Position numbers and translations under genes: made by a program. 64,000 nt of DNA, from contig NC_060238.1 of the NCBI RefSeq assembly GCF_021155775.2, forward strand, positions 643,001 to 707,000, written 5' to 3'. Below the pieces are notes generated by a model. It was not told where the DNA came from, did no database searches, and saw only the letters and a list, made by a program, of their open reading frames with translations. The stretch is from Neodiprion pinetum (taxonomy: Eukaryota > Arthropoda > Insecta > Hymenoptera > Diprionidae). Numbering within the stretch: position 1 is the first letter of the stretch; the number at the start of each line of letters is the position of its first letter. This document shows positions 13,385-23,413 of the stretch, one piece after another.

Positions 13385-13785
13385 CAGTTGTCTTTAATTA
13401 CGCGCTAGGCGCGTCTCTGCTCGACACACATGCACACCGTTGTCCTCCGCCAGACGGATGTAACACCGGGGCGCCTTTGCCCTTCTCCTTGCGTCGAGTT
13501 AGTTTGTTTGTCTTTAACTATACCTACCTATAGGCAAACATATCGTTGCTGGTGGTCTTGACGCGTTATTAAACTTGGCTATAACAGTTTTCAACATTTT
13601 TCACCACGCTTTCTGTAAGCAATGTGCATTACAGGATCACCAAGACGTCATACTCTTATAGACGGTTGCATTCCCAGTTTGACGCCTAAAAATCATAGTC
13701 AATTTTCATTTTTCAAGTATTTTGCTTCTGTTTGATTCGCCTCTCGACCCTCGATCGATAGCCGCTGTCTTCTTATTCTCCACAG

Positions 13786-13889
13786 TCCAGCATCAGGATA
13801 TTAAAAGTTTGGACATCGAGGAGCTGGCGATGCGGGGAGGTGGAGAGGAGAGGAGGAGCTGGCTCTTCTTTGCCGGTCGTACATCATAG
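13786..13889 (+). CDS. Candidate short terminal exon
   Basis: A strong acceptor (cttcttattctccacag, ending 13785) is followed, after two bases, by 33 codons reading QHQDIKSLDIEELAMRGGGE and on to RTS, then TAG at 13887-13889. The composition is protein-like, but the length is short. A 125-codon frame with its own ATG runs antisense across it (13793-14170, minus). No partner exon upstream was established. Confidence 0.12.
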
Positions 13890-15030
13890 GAAATTCTTGA
13901 ATACGTGAGAGAGCCATAACTTATAATATCGAGATCGCGGCAGGAACTGCCCAAGTTTCTCTCTCTCTCTCTCTGTCTCACTCGATTCGTCCATCTTTTT
14001 CTCTTCCATGCGCTTAATATCAGTACATTAATATTTACTGCACGCGGTACTTGAGCGGATATTTTATAACGTTGTAACGTATAAAGCGTGGCGGTATTAT
14101 ACGGGCATCCGGTATAGAGTCTATCCTTCGAGGAAAGTTGGATTGTTGAAATTACTGAAACCCTGCGCATGACGAAGTATGTATAGTAAATTTCCTGAAA
14201 TTACTAGGTACCGGTGTACGCTAGCGCCAACAGCAGAGACGTAGTACTCTCGATTTACGGTTTTCGGCGGATTAGCCCGAACGGATAATTGACTTGGTTG
14301 AAACGCCTTCCTGCACATATACTCGTATGTACCGGATCACTCGCGCGCACTTATTGTACGGGAGATTGTATTTTTCCATCGATCTGTCGTCCCGTCGGAA
14401 AGTGTAACGGAGCCGTAATCTCGCTAATTATAGAGACTACGTTTAGATGTACTTCTGTACAGCTAATCGGTCAATTATTTAATTTATTCTATTTCTATGC
14501 TTCGACGAGCGAGTGTAAGAAACCAGAATTGGCCAACTGCTACTGCCTTTCGTAATGATCGGACGAGAAATATAGATTTATAGAACTGGAAATTTTTCGT
14601 TCACGAGGAACCTTCGATTCGCGTAGAAGAATAATAGTAAGTAAAGATATTACTTATCATGTGTACATGTATTCAACTATCCATGCGGCACGTTGTTGGA
14701 TAATAAATTTCTGTGTAATATCGGACTACTAACGTTGATAGCAATCTCTTGATGTTAATTTGTCAGTCGCCTTAGCCATTCGACTGCAGGATTATGTATA
14801 TCTGCCCAGTCGATGCTGGTTTTCTATACCGCGAGTGGTGAAAGCAGCTTAATCGTTGCTCGTGTAAATCAGCTCTATAGCAAGTTTTCATTAAGTCTAG
14901 ATTTTTTTTTTTTTTAAAACTAAAAATCCATCTTGCCCCCGTTAGATCGGAGTGTACATGCGATGGAATTTCTCTTATCTCTGAATAGGTAATTCGGATC
15001 ACTCTGCAACAATAACGGCTGTAACTGAAT

Positions 15031-15524
15031 ATGCTTAGACACGATAAATCGATAACATCTATACATCTGAGAGTGACTGTTTTTCTCTTCACTTTACTTC
15101 TTATTATACCGATCTCCTCTTCCACGCGCCAGGATGGAACGCGCGAATCATTTAAACGTCAATCAATCAGCGAATGCTTCGATCAAACATCTGACATACG
15201 TTACACTCAGAATATTAGTTGCGTGGATAAGTTTGCAGGTAGGGAAAATATATCGTTACACGGGTGTGGCACAAGTGCACAGATAGCTTATCGCCGTCTA
15301 CGTGTTGTACTTATTGTCGATTTCTTTGCTCGAAATTTTTCTCATATCGAACAGTATTAGGTACGGTACGTCTATGCAAGCGCGGGATTGTTTGCGAACA
15401 ATGGGGTGACGCTAACGCACATTCTAATCCGGCACTAAAATTTAACTATATAACTATACGACTTCCACGAGGCAAGCTCACAGAGGCAAGGCTTGAACGC
15501 AACGCCCTGAAACTAATTTGGTAA
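15031..15524 (+). CDS. Candidate secreted protein, two exons, about 125 residues
   Basis: Exon 1 (15031-15238) starts at ATG, with an in-frame TAA nine bases upstream, so this is the first possible start. Residues 1-14 carry basic residues, 15-28 are a hydrophobic core (VTVFLFTLLLIIPI), and SSS follows: a classical signal peptide. A basic pair (KR) lies at residues 42-43. The donor is TTTGCAG/gtaggg. The 116-base intron ends atatcgaacag at 15354. Exon 2 (15355-15524) continues in the same frame for 55 codons to TAA. The mature part would have four cysteines (about residues 49, 64, 77 and 83) and one N-glycosylation motif (NIS), typical of small secreted insect proteins. Read unspliced, the frame instead ends after 109 residues. 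An antisense frame overlaps the 5' end. No AATAAA was seen nearby. Family unknown; the role is inferred only from the signal peptide. Confidence 0.38.
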
Positions 15525-15606
15525 TGCCATTCCGGGTAGCGGGTTTATATTGCGATGCCGCCGCGCTTGAAATCGTTCGTTAGCTCGAGTTGTCGAGAGA
15601 AGAGGG

Positions 15607-15648
15607 AAGTGGCGAGTGGCGAGTGGCAAGTGGCGATTGGCGAGTGGC
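15607..15648. repeat. Six tandem 7-mers (GAGTGGC family)
   Basis: Six consecutive heptamers: AAGTGGC, GAGTGGC, GAGTGGC, AAGTGGC, GATTGGC, GAGTGGC. A small minisatellite; no function inferred. Confidence 0.9.
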
Positions 15649-15802
15649 AAGTTCCTGCCGCTAGAACCGATATACTCTGACTAATAAGGCTGGGAACGCG
15701 TACAATGATTTTCCCGCAATGCGGATGTAAATTATGTGCGTGAAATACATTTCTCCGACTGTTTAATTCGAATTCCTAAAAGTAAATCGACGACAAGGTT
15801 GC

Positions 15803-15994
15803 ATGGTGATAAAGAAGGAAGAAACAATCTCTTGGCTGGATTCATCCCGCGCTCTCGGCGAAGCTGCAGAGCGATCGATTCGAATAATCTCCGGCCGAAG
15901 GACGTCGTTACAAGGGATAAATCACAGCTCAAGCGATCGTGCTTCGCTGGTACGGCCGGCGAACCGAGCGAGAGGCGGAATCTCGACTAATTAA
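15803..15994 (+). CDS. Short ATG-initiated frame, 63 codons, doubtful
   Basis: Begins MVIKKEETISWLDSSRALGE with a purine-rich codon pattern and ends in TAA. The overlapping +1-type frame is open as well, so there is no clear coding phase. It is listed because it follows the 15031-15524 candidate on the same strand. I saw no splice or promoter evidence. Confidence 0.1.
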   Translation: MVIKKEETISWLDSSRALGEAAERSIRIISGRRTSLQGINHSSSDRASLVRPANRARGGISTN

Positions 15995-16194
15995 AATGCA
16001 CCGTGAAGAGTGGTGATACGTGAACCGTTGAATTATCTTATCGTTGAGAGGCGAAAGGGAGTCGGTGGTCCCTCCGGTTTGACAAGGCTCTGAAACTACA
16101 GGCAGGGTGGACAGAGCCTAGCTCCGAGATTCCGGGTACACCTTCGTCTCTTTTCCCCGACAGATATCTCCCTGGCTCGGGCCATGGGCTGCGG

Positions 16195-16222
16195 TAAAAA
16201 AAAATTTTTTTAATTAAAAAAC
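16195..16222. repeat. A-tract/T-tract/A-tract self-complementary run
   Basis: About ten A, then eight T, AATT and six A. It can fold on itself and would be intrinsically bent or easily melted DNA. Confidence 0.85.
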
Positions 16223-17069
16223 AAATAATTCGTTATGCCAGAACGCTCAAGTTATTGCGAATTGCGAAACTCAATTAAACCTATTCCGCGCGAAATGTCT
16301 ATCGGTTTGCAGTTCGAGTGAGGCATATATAATTTATGTATCTGTGTTTTTTAATCACCGTGAATGCACGTGTACACGTATACGTTATATACGATATTTG
16401 GCAAGTTTGGAACAAATTGGCAATACGCGTTGTTGTTTCGAAATCGAATTTATCCACCGCTGCTTATTAAAATCCTCCCAATTCTGTCAATCATATAGGC
16501 AGGTACGCGTATACGTGTGTTCTATATACATTATACACACGAGACGAGTTAATCGGCTTAATGAGAAATCGAACATGATTGCCGTATTTTACGAAGCCGG
16601 TAGAAGCCGCGGGCTCGCTCGAGCCTTTCAGGCATCTGTTTGCCGCCAATCATTTATATACGGAGCTTGATCAATTTTCAAAGTGTCACGCTGCTCTCGC
16701 AGGATCACCACCGTATATCTTATCTCGCCGCGCGCTCCATGCAGACTCTACGCCTACATCTCATCCAGAGTACCGGCTGCCTAACCTAACCGTTTCTCGT
16801 CTTTGAAACAACATTTCCACCATCTTTCTACACGGTTTATCCGCCTTCGGGGAATTCGGTCGAGCCTCGATGGGACTAGCAGCTCTCACGTCTCGACGTA
16901 TATTGCACCGCGTTACATGCGGGCTACAGGACATTAAGCGGGGAAGCCCTCGAGCTCTTCGGTCTGCATACGGTTCCTCCTAATTTCGACATCACACATC
17001 CTGCAGATGTCCACCCTGCTGGCCATAAGTCGGTGCAGATGTGCACCGCGCAGCGGAAATGCTAAATCC

Positions 17070-17552
17070 TTATTGGGACGCGGTTGTTATCATTGTCTTG
17101 GCGACGTTTACATCCTCTGCAGCGATTCTTGATATTTGTAAGATTGAGTAATCTTGAGGAAGCAATAGGAAATCTTGCGCAACCCCAGCAGCGGATGCTT
17201 TGGAACGCCACTGCCGCAGATCTTTGGGCGAACCGGAATAATCTAAAACGAATCGATTCCCGTCCGCCAACTCGCGACTGAAATGAATCGGTCTCGGGTC
17301 TCGAGGTCCTTCGATCCTCGGCCGCATTGCTTTCCCTGCGCCAGGATCCGACTGCACCTCCTCGTCGCTTGCAGGGGGGAAGGAACAAAAAGTCGGAGAG
17401 AGAAGGAGCAAAGAAGGAGGGTAGTAGGGGGGAATCGGAGAACCGAGAGAGATCTCGAAATGAATTATCCTCCTGGCAAAGAAACCCAGGCTGGTATGGA
17501 TTAGCCGATGAGAGATTTGAGCGTGCCTTTTCACCGACTTACAGCCTACCAT
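17070..17552 (-). CDS. ATG-initiated frame of 160 codons, possibly spliced
   Basis: Begins MVGCKSVKRHAQISHRLIHT on the minus strand and ends in TAA. The middle is encoded by a long pyrimidine tract (Pro/Ser/Leu residues) that ends cctgcaag and looks like an intron 3' end, which would make the downstream 99 codons (starting DEEVQSDPGAGKAMRPRIEG) an exon. The ATG itself lies in a 28-base segment, 17543-17570, flanked by a fine acceptor (tttcatctag) and donor (gtaagtcgg). Two other frames over the same region are also open, so phase is ambiguous. No family recognised. Confidence 0.15.
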   Translation of the reverse strand: MVGCKSVKRHAQISHRLIHTSLGFFARRIIHFEISLGSPIPPYYPPSLLLLSPTFCSFPPASDEEVQSDPGAGKAMRPRIEGPRDPRPIHFSRELADGNRFVLDYSGSPKDLRQWRSKASAAGVAQDFLLLPQDYSILQISRIAAEDVNVAKTMITTASQ

Positions 17553-17743
17553 TAGACGCTCAGCTCCGTGCTAGATGAAACGGGGAAAGGAGAGGGAGGG
17601 GGCGCGGTGATGGGCAGGCTGCAGTGCTCCTCACAAAGATCTTGAGATTATTCCTTCGAGTCAGTCTCCGCCGGGTACCTACCCACTTTATTCGCAAAGA
17701 GGCTTTGTAATATCCTGACCGGCTAGTGTTTCCTAATACTCAG

Positions 17744-17992
17744 GATTGCTGTGGGGCCGATGAACGCATTTTACATGTATATATTCCAACGATTGGATAT
17801 TTTCTGAACGGTCCCGAATACGCCTCTCACCATCGTTCGAGGAAGAATTATTATTGCTGGATGTTATTTTACGAGAATTCCCGCCCAACGATTCACAACC
17901 CGGGCTGCTATCTATATCACCTAGACTCCGCGGAGGGGCCCTGCAGGATAATAAAAGCCTGTAGAGAGCGTATTTTCGACCGACTGCGCTAA
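17744..17992 (+). CDS. Candidate cysteine-containing terminal exon
   Basis: Acceptor gtgtttcctaatactcag (with a branch-like CTAAT) ends at 17743. From there 82 codons run to TAA at 17990-17992, starting DCCGADERILHVYIPTIGYF and containing six cysteines. A minus-strand frame with an ATG (to 17733) lies opposite and is equally open. No 5' exon with a phase-0 donor was identified. Confidence 0.15.
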   Translation, partial: DCCGADERILHVYIPTIGYFLNGPEYASHHRSRKNYYCWMLFYENSRPTIHNPGCYLYHLDSAEGPCRIIKACRERIFDRLR

Positions 17993-18298
17993 AGGATATC
18001 GTTTCGATAGTTAACGACACCGATCTGCATCAATGTGGGACTCTACACTCGAAGGTCAATAAATAAATCAGTGTTAGAGAGATATCCTTGATTCGTGAAA
18101 GTATGGAAACAAAATGTTGCGGGAGGGAGAGGTAAAGAGAGAACGAGATGGGGAAAGGGACAGGGAGGGAGGGAGGGACAGGACCTACAAAACGCAGAGC
18201 GACGAGGAGGGTCGCGGCAGAGGGAAACACGCGAGGCAGTGTAAACACAGGAATTAGTGAGACGGTTGAGTGTTTGACGAAAGGGAGACAGTTCCCGG

Positions 18299-18462
<164 letters not shown>

Positions 18463-18797
18463 CTCTCTTCACAAAGCCCTCGCTGGTCTGACTCATTTGC
18501 TCGTAGCCGGGTAGGTACTCGAACGTAGCCTCGTATCCGCCGAAAGTACGCTGTTTGCATCTTAAGTCCCCTTCGGGCAGGCGGTGTTGGAACCTTCCCA
18601 GACGAAGAGCAAATAGGTGCTTACTTATACGTGACGTTGAAATTCTACGCGGATGGTTAAGGGATATATCTCGTTAAGTTTCCTTCGCTGGAAAGTTATG
18701 AATTATAATTTGCGAGGGAGAAATTCTGGAATTAGAAAACCCGCGTCGACTCTGCAAGCGTGGACTTTAATATCTCGTTATGCGATAGTATATATTG

Positions 18798-18922
18798 TGC
18801 AACAAGGAGGCAAGCTCGGTATTTTCGGGTCGAGCGTAAGTTTGCCATCTGAGTCGTAGGTGAGCCGAAGACGAATATTGCAAATACGTAAGGTGAGAAA
18901 AGACCGTTGCCTCCTTGTTGCA
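18798..18922. repeat. Foldback (inverted repeat) with about 25 paired bases and 70-base loop
   Basis: TGCAACAAGGAGGCAA at 18798-18813 is perfectly complementary to 18907-18922 (16 of 16). After a three-base bulge on the left arm, CGGTATTTTC (18817-18826) pairs with GAAAAGACCG (18897-18906) at nine of ten positions. The loop is 18827-18896. Such a stem could be a foldback transposon remnant, or an RNA hairpin similar in length to long-looped microRNA precursors. No known microRNA was recognised in either arm. Confidence 0.8.
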
Positions 18923-19451
18923 AACGATTCTTTATACAGCACACCCGTCAAACAACCCGTAAATCATGCCCGCGTTATATAAAACTATGTGTTTATCAAT
19001 TTTCAAGAAATAACAATACAATCAACCGCACGTCTTTGCCTGACGCTTGATCGCGGTATAAGGGGATACCTGAGTATAAGCTACTCTCGAACATTTACCG
19101 CATACACAGCAGCGGGATAAACTCTTCAGCGAGTAAAACAGCTAACGGTATTATTTGGTGTCGGTATAAATGGAAGAGGAATTTGAAGGATAAATCAATA
19201 CGGCCGGAGGCTAAATTGCCTCGGCCAGCGCGAAAAGATCCATCGAATTCGTAAACAGAAACGATTCCCACGCGGCTGTTTGTCAAAGGCATTTTCCGAA
19301 GACAAAGGAACGGCGTTGACGACGGCGATGACGCCCCTTCAACGCGAACGCGAATTCTCTCGAAGTTGTGGCATTACGACTCTTCTCTCGGCGAAGACGT
19401 CGCGCCCTGATTGCCAGTGCGGGATAATCCCGCCTGCCCACCTCTTCACCC

Positions 19452-19484
19452 CCGGTTCTCCGAGTATTTTACTCGGAGGAACCG
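19452..19484. repeat. Compact hairpin, 14-bp stem with one bulge and TTT loop
   Basis: The left arm CGGTTCTCCGAGTA and right arm TACTCGGAGGAACCG pair fully except for one extra G in the right arm, with a three-base loop. It does not match the histone 3' stem-loop consensus. No adjacent gene gives it a role. Confidence 0.8.
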
Positions 19485-20689
19485 CCCTGCCTGGGGTACG
19501 ACCGACAAAGAACGAACTTCGTCAGGTTCCTCCGGGGTAGCAGGTACCTTACAGGTACAACGCTGCAGGTAGAGAAGATGCATGCCGTCGAGTTTCGAGG
19601 TTCGTTTTTGCAGGAACGACCAGCTGCGGCTGGCACAGGCACCGAGGGTCCTTCGACACCCTAGGCTCCAGCATGCACCGGGACAAAGTTTACGCAGCGC
19701 CACCCATCGAATGCCACGAATTCGCATTGATCAATGGTCACACAGTGCTTTAAGTGTCCATTTGCGATGCGCAGCTGCAGTTTCGGCCTTTGGTTACATT
19801 TTTCAGCGTCGTTTTTATTTTTTTTTCTCCTCCCCCCTCCTCGCGCACTGTTGGCAAGAATGAAAGCCTGCAGTTTTCCAAGCTGACGCGACGTGCAGCA
19901 TTCCCCGCGAGGTACGATCGTATCTCCTCTGCACCTTGGCACGCGTTCTAACCAGCAAGGCTCGTGACTCAGCTACACGTGGTGCTTGCTCGTTCGCTTT
20001 TCGATCCGCGAGAATCGAGAGATGCGTGATTTGGTATTCCAACGAGTAAAGAGTAAATCCTCCCTCAACCTGCACCCTCACGTTTCGCATTAAGCTCCGG
20101 CCTGCAGCGGTCCCGTGCGAAAAGACTCCCGGATACGCGCGTGTGGCTCGATCCCTTGAAATTTTATCATAAATTCGCCCCGCTACCGTGCAGCGTGTTT
20201 CGATGCTTCGCTAAGTATTTTAATTTTCTCCGGTGCATACGACGTCACATGCTTAATCGTCTCCTTGCGCTCTCTTCGGGCGTATACTTTACACGTTCAA
20301 TATCTCAAAAGTCCATTCCTCTATACTGTAACGCGTGTGCGAATCCAGGCAATTCGCCATTGTCTAACGACGCGTAGGTACCCGTAGGTATAGCGTGGGC
20401 CGCACAACACCCGCATCGATCAGCTGTTCAACATTTGCGTGTCTGCCTTCATCTCGGCCGTTACCTTTTTATTTGAATCGCTGCTCTTGCAGCGGCGGAA
20501 CGCCCATTCCCGAAGCAATTTAAACCTATTCAGGTTTTTTCAAACCACCCTCGGAGCCTGCCTGCCTGCCTAACCGCGGCCGTCGCATTACCCCGCCGTT
20601 CCTCGATCGTCTCGCCCGAACCCACCGTTTAGTTCGCTTCCTAGCCGACCCCGCCGGCATAACCAGACTTTTTCGTCTCTTTCTCCCTG

Positions 20690-20711
20690 TCCTCCTCCTC
20701 CTCCTCCTCCC
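20690..20711. repeat. (CCT)n run
   Basis: About seven uninterrupted CCT units. Confidence 0.9.
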
Positions 20712-21934
20712 TTTCTCAAGGGTATATAAGACCATGCGAAGAAAGCTTATTGCCGGAGATGCTGGACAATGGCTATCGTAGTATTCCCCGGCTCCAGAGT
20801 ACTCTAGCAAAAAGCATACCGTTATTGTCCACCTCGTACGTACGTAACTCTCGCCTTGCTATGGGAATCTATATGTGTACGTATACAGCCTTATATGCAA
20901 AGAGGGAATAGTAAATTTCGTGGCCGTGCCGTGTATGCAGAGACCGAGATGAGGTGCCCTCGTTTCGGAGTTCCGCAGACTGCGGAGAACCGGACGGCCG
21001 TCGCGCAGGGCGGAGGGCAGGGCCGAGGCTAAACCCTTGTCTACTAATTACACATTCCTTGTGCAGGCCGCGTAGATCTTCCGTCTCTCTCCCACTACCG
21101 CTTCTAGGTGTGTGTGCGTAGATATGGGACGGCAGGCAGGCACCGACACACGTTTGCTTATGCTCGCCGGGCGGAACCTGATGCGGCGCATGGCTTGAAT
21201 TCGCGAGTACCCAAGGGACCCCTATGTTTTCGAAATATTTCGCCCGGTGCAGGCCTAGCGGCATTCCGCCCGGTATAATACGTGTCAAAGCGTCTGTTAT
21301 ATCTATGCATGTAGGCGCGGATGTAATGCATGAATACAGGATGGTGCTGGGCTATTCGAAAACATTACTTGTCAACTCTGAAGTTGGTTCTCGTTAGCTC
21401 GCGTTCGATCAGCTGGCTAGATCAGTCCAACGATCGATAGCGAAGCACGGATCTTGGACTACGGCTTCACGGCGTCCTTCCTCAGTCAATCAGGCCAGTC
21501 GCGTTATGTCTGCCAAATATTACCGGCCAAATAAACTCGTCTCAAGATTCGACTCTGTCCGCGAGGTTACAAACGGCCAAGTACCGTCCCAGCGGTTAGC
21601 GAGCACCAGAGGTGTTAATTGCGTACATCTGTCAGGCGGAGCTTGCCTAGAGCTGTTCCCCTCCGCGCGTTTGTAAAATAGCAGCACGATAGATGTCGAA
21701 AATTCGTATTACGGAATCACGCCAGGGTCGCGGTGAGGTAGATAGGAATAATGTTATCAACTGCAGGATGTCACCTTCGGTCAAACAAGATACACGGGAA
21801 CCTCGGAAATTCCGCGACCGACTTGCGAAGGGCTCGGGGCTCGAGTCGTCTCGCGGCTACGCCGCTGCTAGACACCCGCTACAAGGGGCTTCTCGACCTC
21901 CTCGTCGGCGGGGCTTCGTTGAGGCTTAGAATCC

Positions 21935-22369
21935 CTAGACGTGTCCCTCTTCAGCCGAACACATACATCGTACAGGTAACCGCAGTCGCGCAGAATATAT
22001 GTACAGGCGGTGTCTTATACGTGCGGCGCTGCCACGTGTGCCGTGCATTTCAGCGACTCCTTCGAATATAGGAGATCGCCGACGACCTGGTATTTTCATG
22101 TAGGTACCTATAACAGCTGACCACCGGAACCTGGGCTGGAGCGAGTAACGAAATGTGCTAATATTACCGTTTAACCCAAGCCCTGTGAATCCGCCAGTGC
22201 TCGCAATTATGATTTTAACAACTGAAGCAGCGTCGTTCGCTTCTGCCAGGACGTACCGTCGAAAGACCGACTGCCCCGAGTCGTAATCACCGGAGGATAA
22301 GGGATCGCGGAAGCGGACGTCCCTCTCCGCTGACTGACCGGGGTCAGTTCCCATAGCAACTAGATTCAT
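21935..22369 (-). CDS. ATG-initiated frame of 144 codons, hypothetical
   Basis: On the minus strand the frame starts MNLVAMGTDPGQSAERDVRF (A at -3 of the ATG) and ends in TAG. Codons are rich in purine first positions (GAC, GGT, GCG, GAG, GAC) in the first half, as in real coding sequence. The middle includes SVVKIIIASTGGFTGLGLNG and then RYSLQPRFRWSAVIGTYMKI. The C-terminal part is Arg-rich and less convincing. A donor-like gtacct or gtaata in the frame could end the coding exon early. No signal peptide, no family recognised, no promoter seen. Confidence 0.22.
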   Translation of the reverse strand: MNLVAMGTDPGQSAERDVRFRDPLSSGDYDSGQSVFRRYVLAEANDAASVVKIIIASTGGFTGLGLNGNISTFRYSLQPRFRWSAVIGTYMKIPGRRRSPIFEGVAEMHGTRGSAARIRHRLYIYSARLRLPVRCMCSAEEGHV

Positions 22370-22664
22370 GCTCACCACCGAGTTTCCCCTCGCCTGCCCA
22401 TTCCTCTCAGGCTTGAATCGACGGCCGTCTGCCTCATCCTTGTTCTCGTCGTCATCGTCGCCGCGGACTCATGGCGTGGGGGGGATTTAAACTAGTTAGG
22501 CACTATATTTAAGCCAGTTGACTGAACAAGTGGATTAAGCTCTCGTGTGACGATATTGAATACGGAGACGACTGGAAAGGATCAAAGCGGCTTCGTTAAA
22601 GACGAACCTCGTGTAATCACCCAAGTGTATACGTATATAGGCATGGTTGACAGACAACCGCCGT

Positions 22665-22669
<5 letters not shown>

Positions 22670-22695
<26 letters not shown>
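22670..22695. repeat. (AG)n microsatellite
   Basis: About thirteen AG units. Confidence 0.95.
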
Positions 22696-22700
<5 letters not shown>

Positions 22701-23360
22701 ATGGGAAAGGGAGGAACACGCGAACGAACGAATGGCTCCGGCGCACAGTTCATTTGCATTTCCAACCTTTTGCCTCCGATCATGTCCGCTGCGCGGTGAA
22801 TGATTGCGAAAAGTACCAACGACGGAGGATGCCGGGTTCGAATCAAGAAATATCTATCTAGCCCGGGAAGATTGCATTTGTAATGAGGAATTCCGAGATA
22901 TACCTAACCTACGCGACGTAAGTTTTCGAGGAGCTCGTCAAAGCGGGTTAATTATAGATTAACGTCAGGTGACACGTGGGAACGCAAATGGAACGTTGGA
23001 GACAAGAACCGGTGGACATTCGTACGACACGTGGCTGACAACTCCGTCGGGAGCTCGGAACCACTAATTCATACGCGTACGAGGCAACGCATTACGACGT
23101 TAAATCGAACGTGGGTACGGTGTTGAAGTCACTTGTACATCCGTGCTTGCGTGTGATTAAATATGTATATACCAAAACTTGTACACCCTCGACTCGAAAA
23201 GTAATTAGGAATGTCAATAGTTTAGGCGGTTTGTATTATATGTATTGTCGTACCACGTTTACCTGTGGTTCTCAAAACCCGAATCGAAGCCTCCGTCTGT
23301 AAAGTTCTCGGTGATTTTTCGGCACACTAGTCGCATGGAAATCATTTAAATCCACGATTG

Positions 23361-23413
23361 AAAAAAAAAATATATATATATATATATTTTTTTCGAGAGA
23401 GAGAGAGAGAGAT
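23361..23413. repeat. Composite A10 / (TA)8 / T7 / (GA)9 tract
   Basis: Four abutting simple tracts in 53 bases: ten A, about eight TA, seven T, then about nine GA. The A and T blocks flanking the TA core are complementary. Confidence 0.95.

Larger units (their letters stand above)
7630..13785. other. No recognisable gene except a weak minus-strand frame
   Basis: Apart from the 9081-9638 frame, I see only noncoding sequence. It includes many GTAGGTA words (for example 9857-9864), a short stem of GTAGGTA/TACCTAC at 11064-11084, a CGT trinucleotide run at 11217-11237, three ACCGCAG units near 11299-11320, and a CTG/CGA trinucleotide mixture at 13339-13384. Hydrophobic frames near 11.8-12.05 kb occur in two overlapping phases and are probably chance. 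Confidence 0.5.
18471..21934. other. No recognisable gene; contains two hairpins
   Basis: The stretch holds the foldback at 18798-18922, the hairpin at 19452-19484, a T-rich/C-rich tract near 19800-19840, four GCCT units at 20556-20571, and a CCT run at 20690-20711. Frames here are short and lack supporting splice sites. Confidence 0.5.

Noticed and set aside
16779..16791. CCTAACCTAACC, like insect telomere repeat (TTAGG)n
   Set aside because: Only two units; expected by chance.
18954..18965. AACCCGTAAATC, identical to the first 12 bases of the miR-100 family
   Set aside because: The match stops after 12 bases in a microRNA conserved over its full length, and no precursor hairpin contains it.
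22862..22917. 56-base plus-strand segment with tctatctag and gtaagt
   Set aside because: Poor pyrimidine tract, and two frames are open, so there is no coding signal.
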